Shown here: positions 35,401-47,400 of the stretch, piece after piece
Layout of the letters: each line of letters starts with the position of its first letter
Position numbering within the stretch: position 1 is the stretch's first letter
Origin: Pachyseris speciosa
Lineage: Eukaryota > Cnidaria > Anthozoa > Scleractinia > Pachyseridae
DNA length: 64,000 nt
Reading direction: 5' to 3'
Assembly: GCA_016490735.1 (NCBI GenBank)
Contig: JAEMWC010000262.1
Location: 842,501-906,500, forward strand
The notes under the pieces: generated by a model
Databases searched by the model: none
The model's input: only the letters and a program-made list of their open reading frames with translations
What the model was told of the DNA's origin: nothing
Position numbers and translations under genes: made by a program

Positions 35401-38400
35401 GGACCGCTTGACCACTAAGCTTGTGGTGGTTTACTTAGTTAAATTACATTTAACCAGATTTAACCAACTGCCTCGCTTAAGTGGAAGGTGGGTGCCTGGG
35501 ATACCCAGGGGCTTCCACTGTGGCCAGCCAGCCCCTAGATAGAATACTGCCCCCATGGCTGGCAAATCCCCGCAACCCAGCCATGAGCCTCCATTCCAAG
35601 CCGAAGGGACTTTCCGAGCTGATGCAAGCCAGATCGGAGAGGGGAAGAGGGGCTCAGGACTGGGGAAGCCCAGGCCCCGAACCACCAAAGTCCCGAGGCA
35701 CCCTATAAAAAAAAAAACAACTAGGAAAAGAGAAAGATACACAAGAAATACCTGTCAAGTGAGAAGGTTTGCTACCCCCACAATAGTACTGATGGGAGTG
35801 TGAATATAAAGCTGATAAGCATTGCTGGACCATCTGCCAAGCGTCTTGATGAGGTGATCAGGTAAGCCACGAGAGGCTGCTGAAGTAGCTGCACCAATGC
35901 GGAAGCTATGGCCAGTGTAGCAACCAGGGACTCCAGCAGCGGAGAGGATAGATTGAATCCTGGATGTCAGCCATGGGCGATGTAGGGGGGGTGCCATCAG
36001 AGAGAAGGAAGAGTGGGCCAGGAGTTGAGGCACAGATGTGTATATCCTGGGTAAGGCCACGTACAGGGCACAGATCATGTTTCCCAGCACCAATGTAGAT
36101 ATAGCAACCTTAGTGAAAGGGGTCAGTCTTAGAACACTTAATATGAATCCTGAAGCTACCTGGATTGACTAGGGAATCTGCTTGGACATTGCTGACAGCA
36201 AGGTGGATGTCGGGATTGAAGTGGGGGGTTGACAGTGAACTCACCGGCACGTAAGAAACCAAAAAACCCGAGACAGCAGGCAGCCCGAAGCATTGTATGG
36301 TTGTAGTCAGAGAAGTTCAAGGACTGGGAGATAATGTGTATCAGCTCGATGGTGATGGGTTGGCGCTGACGCCCCGCAGCACACGCTGTAACCGAAGGCA
36401 ACCAACCAGCGAAGAAGGCAGACCCTCCTCGATGTGAAGAGACCAGAGTGCTGAAAGATAAACCTTAATGACGAATGGTGGAGAGTAACGGCAAGATGAC
36501 AGTAGAAACGGATGAGCACATCTTCACTGGCTGGAAGAGCTGATCCCGAAGGAGATAGGCTATTGTCCTGAGCACAGAAGTCCAAGAAGCAGCGTATGGC
36601 AGAAGCATAAACTTTCCTGGTAGAAGGGGCAAGACCCTGAGTCAAGTTGAAGTGGCATATTTTATCCGACAATGAAGTTCCAAGTCTGAGAGGAGCTGCT
36701 GTGGAATCTGGGTTGGAATGGAGAATGGAGTCTGCATGAGGGGCTAGCTGGCGAAAACGCTGAAACTGAAAACAAGACAGGGAGTCAGCAATCGGGTTAG
36801 ACTTCCCTCTAAATGAGGAGGCAGTGAAAGAGAAGGCTTGATGAGCTGCCAACAGGGACAGATAGCGAACCAAGGACATGATGGTAGGGGCTCTTGAAGT
36901 GCCAGACCGCAGAATATCCACTACTGAGCGGTTATCTGATAGGAAATTGACCCGTTTGGAGGCCCATAGGGGACCCCAGAGGTACGCTGACACAACGATA
37001 GGGAAAAGTTCCTTATGCTCTATAGACACAGAGACCTGTGTTGGGAGCCATGTACCTGAAAACCAGTGATCCTGGAAGACTGCTCTGTAACCAAGATCCC
37101 CAGAGGCATCTGAAGAAACCTCGAAGTCGGGGAGTGGAGCCCACTGGGGGTACAGAAGGAAGCTGCAACCATTCCAAGACTGGAAAAACTCTCGCCACCA
37201 GGCTAGGTCAAGGAAGAACTCCTGATTGAGACGAATCGGGTGTTCATCTCATTGAAAGGCGCACAGTAGGTTTATCATACGGCGCAAGAAGGAGCGACCT
37301 TGGGGTACGACTTTGCAGGCATGCTGAAGGTGACCTATTAGAGACTCCAGTTCCTTGCGTCTACACCAACGCTTCTGTGACCAGTCCTCCAACAAGGCAG
37401 TTATCCTATCCAATTTGTCCTGGGGAAGGCACGCCTGCAGATTAAGAGAGTCCAGCTCGATGCTCAGGATGGTTAGGCACGTCAACGGCCCTTCTAGCTT
37501 GTCTGGATGGAGGGGGATGCCAAGCTTGGTAAAACAGTCAATAGACATGTCCAGATTTTGTTGACGGACAGAGGAGCCAGTAGGGCCAAGCATGTGGAAG
37601 TCATCAAGATAATGCATCAGGAAGGCGACATCGTAGTTTTACTTGGCCACCACTCTACTAAATTGGCTATACATGTGAAGATATATGGAGCTGACCTGAT
37701 ACCGAAAGGCAGGACCATATAGACATAAAAGGCACCCCGCCATTTCATACCCAGCAACTGGCGATCGTTTGTATGGACTGGCACAGTACGGTATGCATTT
37801 TGCACATCGAATTTCGCCATGAGGGAACCCCGCCCCAGTCGCATTATGCCTACAATAATGTCGTATACCTTCATGTACTGCAGAGAATAATCCTCGCCTG
37901 CAATCCCATCATTGACACTGTGGCCAGCAGGGCTAGATCCGCCATTTCCCAGGTTGGTGATGTTTGGGGATGACGCTGAAACAGCTCACGTGGAGGACAG
38001 GGAGGGGAGGCTGAGAGAAGGGGCCCGCCACCCTGCCTGACTGAACTTCAGATTGCAAGTAATTGTCAATGACCTGAGGGTTTTGAAGTGCAGAAGCCAT
38101 ATTCCCCGACGCCTACTTCAAGGAAATACTGTAGTTGAAGCCTAGGTGAAAACCATCGCGAAGGCTTTGGACCATGTAGGCAACTTTGTTTGGGTTAGGA
38201 TGATGATGGAGTTCATGCTGGAATCTATCCACATTTATGGAGTAAGCTGAGAAACTGGTCTTACAGGACACACAGCTGGAGAACACAACGAATAACTGGA
38301 ACTTGGCAGACCCTGCTGCTGAGAAGGTAAAACAAAATGAGAACGCAACCCTAATGCAGAAAAGTTACCATGAGAACCAACAAGAACAGAATCAAAACTG

Positions 38401-41400
38401 TGTACAGCTGAATAGGCTAGAGGGGGCCTAGTGACGGCGGTGACCCCCTTTTGACTGAGAAGGGGAGTGGGACCATTCTCTCTGTGTGGAGCGGTGAGGG
38501 CAGTGGATACGAGGGTGGTCCCCATGGCACGTTTCACAGGAGTGACAAAATCGGCAGCGGCTAAAGGGCCAGCAACAACAGCCGTCGTTCCAGGAGTGGC
38601 AATACTGGCTAGACCAGGGGTTGCCCGACGAGGCCAGAGGCTCTGTTAGTGACAAGGCAGGGGAAGTGGAGGAACCAGAAGCAGCTGGAGTGGTGGCTGG
38701 AAATCTGGTGTGAAATTGTAGAGGTCTGGTTGCATGCGGGACCAGTCGGTTGAACCTGAGGCTGCGGCTTCTTTTCTGAAGGCGATGTCGTAGTGGAGCC
38801 ACAATTTGTCAGAAAAATGCCTTGCTGTCTGAATAATGAGTAACTTGTATTGGTTTAAATGTTTCCAGCGAGAGGGGAAGGTGTGGCAAAGAATCATGGA
38901 AAAGATTGTGAAGGCTTCAATCCAGGTGATAATGTCTGCTATTTCGATGACCCATTTCTTGGACCCCGAGACCACCAGTTTTCCCTCCAAAAACGCTTGG
39001 GGTTCGATTTCTTGGGCTCGAATATTGTCTGGAAGAAGGTCAGCCAGGTCTACAAAAAGCCCTGCTGTAATTTTAGAAACAAGCTTATACAGGACTGGAG
39101 CATAGTCAGGACCCACCACAAATGCTTTGTTGGGGCTTGGAAAAGTGGAGGAGTCAAATCCGGTCGTGCCACTACAACAGCCCCCAATCCCTACAGGCAA
39201 GTTGGTGGAGGACGTGGCGGGAAGAGTAGAGACAACCAGAGGACTGCCAAATGAACTATAAGTTGAAATAAATGAAGGCACAACAAGCATACCTGGAAGA
39301 CTGGGAGGAAGAGCAGGGAGTACCGAAGCTCGCGGATGCTGGAGACTGCGTTGAATTTGAAGCCGAGGAGAGAGGACTAGACGTTGCGGCCATGTTTGTG
39401 TTCCGGCCACTTGAATCCCGAAGGGAAGATAGCAACGGAGGTAGCGATTCTGCGAGAGCTCTTGAAATAGCCTGAGCTAAAGAGTTGTTGTCCGGCAGAG
39501 AAACAGGTTGACTTGGTGGTGAAGCTGGAGTGTTAACTGGAGGAGATGGTGTAGAACCGCTACCAGAATGCGAAGATGCAGTAATTGGAGAAGACATCGT
39601 GGACAAGCTGTTGTTTGTGGTTTGCATCCGGAAAGAACGTGATGACATGCACGCCTTGAAAAAACTTGGAAGAAAAAGGATACAAGAAAAAACACGCTGT
39701 AAAAGGTTTAAGACGCTAAATGAACCACTCCACAGACCACTGCACAAACGCTCGATGAAGAACTTGCAGATCATAGCAGTGTACAAAGCTACCACGTACC
39801 ATGTTAGCCTGCACTTAAGGGATTGTCCGCTGGATTCCTGCTGAGCTTGCGGGCGGCTTGACCGCTAAGCTTGAGGACCGCTTGACCACTTAACTTGTGG
39901 ACCACTAGCCTTGAGAACTGCTTAACCGCTAAACTTGTGAACTGCTTGACCGCTAAGCTTGTGAACTGCTTATTAATAACCGCTAAGCTCGTGGACCACT
40001 TGACCGCTAAACTTGTGAACCGCTAGACCGCTAAGCTTATGAACCGCTTGACCGCTAAGCTTGTGGACCGCTTGACCGCTAAGCTCGTGGGGGTTAACTT
40101 AGTTAAATTGCATTTAACAAAATTAATAATTATAATAATATTTACAGCTTTATGTTATTTTCTGTTTTATCTAGAGAGACAGCTCTCCTTGTTGACCCAG
40201 AAAACACATCCTCTCAATCTAAACAATGGGTGGCAATAGTTGTTGGTAAGACCTGTTTTATTTCTCAAACTTGATGTCTTTTTTTTTTAATTTTTTGTTT
40301 TAATGAGTACAGGAATTGGCTAAGAAATCAGTAATGATGTCATTCAAATAAGTCAGTTTTTGTTTTATAAAGGAATGATGAATCTAAAAATATAATTATA
40401 TATATATAGCTCGCACATCTTTTCACTGAAATAGAGCGTGACACTTGAGTCAGTATATTAAGCATGCAGATGACGCCATTTGTCTGCGCATGCAGTTTCA
40501 AAATCATTACAAATCTGGCATTTTTGGCAGTTCAAAAAATATACTTCTTGATTAAAATAGTACAGTCATACCATAACACTGACGAGAAAACTCTTAAGTG
40601 ACGCCATTCCGCGTGCGCAATCTGAGAATAAATTTGCTCAGTTTTCTCACAATTTGAAACAAATTTATCTACGAATGTGGGAAAAACTATCTTATAAAAC
40701 AAAAATTAAAAAAAGCCTCAACCTTGCTTTGTTCTGTTATAAAGCACTCAAGACAAGGAAGTGACAAGAGCATGAAAGAAGTAGTTAGAAGCATGAGGCG
40801 CACTTCTTCCTTCTTCTTTTGTGCTCTTGTCACTTTGTTGCGTGCCTTATAACAGAACAAAGACTGGTTTTAAAAGGCTTTTTTATTTAACAATTATTCT
40901 ACGAGGGCGCACTGGATATGAAGTGATAAATAACCAACGAGGCGCGTAGCGCCAAGTTGGTTTATAATCATTTCATAACCAGAAAGCCTGAGTAGAATAA
41001 TTGTTTTATTAAAAACTCCACGACGCATAATTGAGGATCTGAACAGAAAAATGTGGACGAAAGGAACTCGGAGAAAGAGAAAACCGAAAAAAGAAACATT
41101 TTTTCATAACATGACTAAAGAAAATGGGCGCGAAAACCTTTCGGTGTCTTGCTACGTTTCTGAGAAAAGTTGAATGAATTCAAAGAAACTGTCCGAGAAT
41201 AATGTTGAAGCTTGTACTTTAGGGTCCTTTTTGGAAAAAAGTATAGAGTTTATTTGCTCTGAATGGTTGTAAATGGACAGCATTTTGGTAAAGTATTCAA
41301 TCATTGTTCAAAGAGGGTGGAACAGCGTTCACGAAGATGTACGAGCCAGAGGAAGCGAATTTGTAATCCATAAAAAACAACAGCACCATGGGCGAATTTC

Positions 41401-44400
41401 ATCAAAATGAAAGCACAATTTCAATTTATTTTGATGGACTGGAACATTGTCTCACCAGACCTGGTCGGAAACAAGATATATCAGGGATAAGCAAGACAAA
41501 TGTCCAGGTTATGCTTGAAGAAATGGCTTATAGAAATTTGTCTCGATCCATGGAACAAAAGCTGGAACCGTGGCTGAACAGAATAACAAAAACAACAAGA
41601 ATGACGCTGCAAGAAATTTTTTAACACGATCCCAGCTCTGTTTCTTGTTGTTCTAAAACACTCAGCAATGAAAAGTTGAATTCCTTTTGTATTTCGGTTC
41701 CAGTTTCGAAATTTCTACTCGTTAATTCTGCTGCGAGACAATTAATGTTTTAATAGCTGCTGTGTCGAGGGAAAATTTTATTGAGCTTTCTCTGTTTGCT
41801 GAAGCATTCATTGACCATATAAGGTAGTGCAGGTATATGAGCTGAGAGCCTGTGTCCGGCTAGCCAATGAAAATGCTGGGAATCTGATATCTGTAGTTAA
41901 GTTTTTAATAATTGTTAATATTAATGTACTCCTCATGGTATTGCATTTACTGGTAATCGTTTAGTGGATAATGACAGTATAAATGTGCATGTAAAGGAAT
42001 GGGAAAGACCCCCTTAACCCATTGACTACCGGCTGTTTTTACATTTTCGGAGTGATTTTCCACCTATAAATGATGAATAGCAATTCGTGACTCTTTATTT
42101 GAACTACCAGGGAAAAGTGGTGCTGTCCTAAGGCACTGGAGGCTCAAGGTTTCTGAAAATGTCATTTTGACGTAGCTATTTTTTATCCGTGAAGCGACAA
42201 CAATGGCCCAAGTTCGGTTTGCTTGCAATTTCTGCTAAATTTACAGCCAATTTTCATCTTTAGCGGCTGCCTGATGAGCATCATTAAGCGTGACAGCAGC
42301 TAAGAGTCCACTTTCTCAAAGAATCGAGCAAGGTGATGTACTTTGTTGTTGAATTTGGCTTGTTACTCGACGAACTGGGAATTTGGCCGGTCGAACACTT
42401 AGTACCTTTGGGACTCGACTATTGATGAATTTCTCGACCTACCGCCACAATTATTTTGGAATTTCTGAGTACTGAAGATGACCACAAGCAGGAATTTTTG
42501 GCAGTAGGTCGGAGTGGCTGTATGTGAAAGAATTGGGAGAAGGAACGGGTGCTGTCAAAAATTCTCGTCATTTCCCAACATGCAATGTAGTCTAGATGTT
42601 GAAAATGGCGGAAAGGCCCAAGGCAAATGCACTGGAACAAAAGGCTGTATTTATGCTCGGAAGAAGAATATGAACAAAAAAGTCATTTGTAAGCTAGAAA
42701 AAGGACTGAATTTCGTTATGATGGTTGAGGTTTGGTTTTTCGGCGATGATTTCCTTAAAAAACATGAAGGCAAAAAGGGGCATTTTTTGTCGTTTCTCTT
42801 TGATGTTAAAAACGGTCAGTTTCGTTCTTGTCCAAACTCAAAAAGCCATATTTGGTAAAAATTGCTACGTTTCTTGCATTTATTGGATATCCAAATCTAA
42901 AGGGCATTCCATTTTTTGCTCACAACTAACAGTTAAGGCAATATTCGTGCGATTGAGAAAGTTGCAATGTTTTGAAGCATGGGAGTTTTTTACGGCCGGT
43001 TTTGGCCGGCGCGGGTGCCAGTGGGTTAAATTAGAAATGAAACTTTCTAAAACTTGCATGTATCATACATACTGTATAATATTAATAGTAATTATCGATA
43101 TGAGAAAATTTGGCAAAAGAAAAAATTCTTAAAATGAGCTATATAATAATGATATACAGTCATGTATTTTTCTATGTGTATTTGGTTTAAGGCCCCTCTA
43201 TTGTTGGCCTGTGGGCAGGGCTTTTGACTCACTGATAATTGTGAGAAAAATTATGTGACTGGAAAGATTTCCTTTGTCCTTTGCCTTTCCCAAGCCAGCT
43301 TAACATTGTAGGTGCATTTTGTGAAGTCAGTACACTGTAATAATAATCAATAATAATCTTTATAGGGGTGACACAATTACTGGTAGCCCAGTAGGTTCCA
43401 TTTTGGCCCACATATAGAGATATGTCCAGGATTGAGAGCGTTAGCAAAAATTTGTTAGCAAAGCTTTTTACACATATAATAACAGAAACAAATGATGCAA
43501 ATATAAACTCAACATGATAAGAATCCCAGAGGCAAACCAGTTGGCTATTTACAAGGATGACCACACAAGGACTTGAACCAGGGACTACCCAGAACAAGAC
43601 CAGCTAGCGGCCAGAGTGGGATTTGAACCTGGGGCAACAGTATTGAAATCCATCACCCTAACCGCTCGGCCATCCTGCTCTCTGGAGTACTTCAATCAAT
43701 AGAAAATATTAATTTGATTTGATTTTGATTGTTTTCTTTAGGTCATGAACTAGCTCATCAATGGTTTGGAAATTTGGTAAGTATTTTTTAGTTACTAAAG
43801 ACAGTTGTGTCATGTGTTTAATATGTTCCTCTTTCAGAGGATGGGGTAATGATTTCTCTTTTGATAATGTGTGTCATCATCTGTAATTTAATTATTAAGT
43901 ATGCATGTGTTCTCTTCAAAAATTTGATAATTTATATTTTGATTATAGCTTTGAATATCTGTTTTTCCTGTGGGTTCAGGGTCTTTAAATAACTGATCAG
44001 AAGTGCTGCCTAAAGTTGTAATGGCATCTTCATGTACAAAAGATTAGACTTTCTAGTAGTCTTCTCAGATAAGGACAATAAACCGTAGGTCCCATTTCAC
44101 AGTACTTTCACTTAATCTGACTTTGTGGGAGATGTAAAAGAACCATTAGGGACGTACCAAATCTCTAGCAGTGACCACCTCTAGTGTCTGTCCTAATTTG
44201 ATATTCAAATTATGGGACACTCATTAGTTACTTTATTAATTGAAGGGCTCAGTGGAAGAAGGGTGTAAGTGATGATTTTGGTCATTTTGCTGATGTCGTC
44301 CAAATGAGCTTAGAAAAATATTGCCAGCTATATTTTTTTTCGCTTTTTTGCGCTCAGTTTTCGAGAAAACGCGGGCCAACAAGCCCTTCATATGAAAACT

Positions 44401-47400
44401 AAGCACCAAATGCTCGTAACTGACTTAAGACAACACGGACAACTCTCTCCAAACATAGGTTGGAGATTTTCAGCCTAAAGTCCAAAAACACCTCTCATTT
44501 TCCGAACTTTAAGCACGGTAACCTTTGACAGACGGTCCGAGACTAACAACGGAGCGCCACTTTTTAGATGAGAGTTGCTTTCAGACTTTTTATCGCCTGG
44601 CCCCGTAATCTGTACTCCAATCTTTACCACATTTTGACGTCATCTGTGATCTATTACTGAACAGACACACGGCAACATGGAATCTATTTGTTAAGTAGAA
44701 GGGGGGAGGTGGGTTATGATTGGCACTTTCATTATGTGATAACAGATTTTCTTAGCAACCTGTCCCGTGAGGATATGTGATGTATTCCGCCTTGTGCCAC
44801 ACCCAAATGTTGTACCAGGCTCCAGCTACATCAATAACCCTCACAAATGTGTCTTGTTTTCTTTCAGATAACCATGGTAGGTCAGCTTTCAGTCACTTCC
44901 TTGAACAGTCTCTCAGTGGATATTACAAAGCTAAATGTTGATTCTTTTAATCTTATATTATTTTATTTCTATAGGTAATAGCATGATTTGTACTGATATT
45001 TGGCATAAATACCACAAGTGATAGTTCAAAATTGTTATACATAATTTCCCGAGGCATTAAGCGAGATAGTCTGAAATTTGGGACAATTTTGAAATATTAT
45101 CACAAGTGGTATTTATGCCAAATGTCACAGACAACAAATCATGCTATTATTTGTTTAAAATGCTACCTGAGAAATTTATGACGCGCCATCTATTTATTTC
45201 ATCCAGTTTCACTTCATAATCTGGGAGCAAACTGGTTTCAAAATTCTTGCTTTTGGCGATGTACTTTTGTGTATTTGATTTGAAAATCTGGAAATCTTTC
45301 TGCCTATTTTTTAACTTATGCAGAGATGTGATTTCATGATTTTGGTTACCATAGAAAATGTAATTTTCACATGTAGGTATTTCAAATTAAGCTGAAAATA
45401 CCCTCTTATCTCAGCCAATCAAATTGCAGAAATTTCTCAGGTAGAAGTATAATTGGATTAATTGGCTGGGCTGCTGTACCAGTCACTGATGAAACCAGGC
45501 TTTGGACATTCCCAATGGAACCTTGATTTAACTGGTTCATGCTCCCCCCCCCCAAAAAAAAATACTAATAATACTAATAATAATACTAATACTAATAATA
45601 CTAATAATAATGAAAGGCTCTATAATTATATAAATATGAGAAAACTGGTGACAGCTGTCAGAGGAAGTCAACAACACTGATTTCTTCAACATACCGTAAT
45701 TATTATAAGTCACAGTTACCATCTGATATTGTTCCTCTTTGTTGAATTTGTATTTAATGTCACTGTGTACCTGATGATGTAACTGCCATTTATAAAATTT
45801 AGAATGACACCTGGATGTGAAAATTTAGTTATTTGTTGAGCAATTTTTTGAGGCCATTATTTAGTAAATGATCATCGCAGTTGTGAACACTACTTAAGCA
45901 GTAGTGTAAATAAAGCCTGAAAAAACTTCAGGCTTGTATTGGAATCAAACCCACGACCTCTGTGATACCAGTGCAATGCTCTACCAACTGAGCTAACAAG
46001 ACAAATGGGAGCTGGTCATTTTGTTGGTTCATAATATACTTCACTTCACTTCCCCTTATTTTTTAACATTCTCTCCCTAGGAATGGTGGACACATTTATG
46101 GCTAAATGAAGGCTTTGCATCATGGATCGAGTATCTGTGTGTGGATCACCTTTTCCCTGAGTGGGATATATGGACACAGTTTGTTACAAATGAGTTCTCT
46201 AGGGCTATGGATCTTGATGCTCTGAAGAGCAGGTATGCTTGCACAGTGTTTTAATGATTTACAGAGAAAATAAAGGGATTAACACAAGGAGGCTGTCAAA
46301 TTGGCACTTACTTTGGTGGTATGGTGGCCAGAAGCTTTTGTTGTGAAAATTATTATTAAGGCTTTGAATGTATGGTTTGGAGGTTTAGGTTATGGTTCTT
46401 TTTTTTTTTTTTGTTCTCTTATTGTACTGCATTCCTTATATTGATGTTTGTAACACTACACTTACTGTAATAATCTATCTTTCTCTAATACACTGTATTT
46501 GTGTGAATTTAAATAAAATTGAATTGAATTGAAATTGAATTAACATGTTTGTTACCTTTCAAAGAACATGAAATTAAATTTTATGATACAGTGGGCTATT
46601 TCATTGAATATTGATTTCCTTTATTAATTCTGTCAGTTTTATAATTATTCCCTTATGAATATTCATTTTCCATTATGGACCAAATCTTGAAATTTTAGGT
46701 GCTTCAAACATAAAATCATTGCAAATACATACATGATTGTAGATACAGTTGGTTCATCACTTCCACATAATAATTGTGTGGGAAGCACTTGTTATACCTT
46801 ATAATGACGTTCTTGTTGATGTTAGTTATTAAACTTTGAAAGAAAAAAAACATGTTATGTTACTTATAATAATGTCATAAGTTTGTAGAAAATACAATGT
46901 TGTGCAGTATACTGTAGTTAATTTAAATTTTAGATCTTGACTCCAAAATCAAAAGTTAGGAAAAAGCCACTTTACTTTTCTGTACACTAGCTTTTGTGTC
47001 TTACCTCAATCATGAAAATTCTTTTTTGTTTAAATTTATTTCTTGTTTTTGTTTCATGTCTGCCCTTCAAGCCACCCAATTGAGGTATGTCAGAACCTTA
47101 CAGTGATTCATTTGAGTATCGTAACATTAATTCTTGAGTCTGTCAACAATGATTCTCGCTTTTAAATGAAAAAAAATTAGAATAATGGTGTTTGCTGTTA
47201 ACAATGGGTACTTATTAAATGGAAAACAGGCTTACTACAATCATGTATGTCAATAATGAATTCAGGAAATAACCCTCTCTAAGTAAATAATTACGTACAT
47301 GTATTGTTACATTTAGTTTTATTTGTACTCCTTGCTTCATGTGTCCATATTCTTAATCCTGAAATTATGTGCACATGTATGTACAGAAGGCAAAATGTTG

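Larger units (their letters stand above)
35171..40125 (-). mobile_element. Decayed Ngaro-like tyrosine-recombinase retrotransposon
   Basis: A minus-strand element of about 5 kb inside NPEPPS intron 7. Order in the element: gag-like ORF, reverse transcriptase, RNase H, tyrosine recombinase. The ends (35171-35460 and 39784-40125) are direct repeats beginning ACAAAGCTACCACGTACCAT, not inverted ones. Direct repeats plus a recombinase downstream of RT-RNase H fit Ngaro better than DIRS1. Every domain is broken by frameshifts, so this copy cannot be autonomous. The host exons on both sides (34653-34686, 40175-40245) are intact and in phase. Confidence 0.8.

Noticed and set aside
41388..41624. 78-codon frame in NPEPPS intron 8
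   Set aside because: No family resemblance, no repeat copy and no phase-compatible splice sites tested; kept as unassigned.
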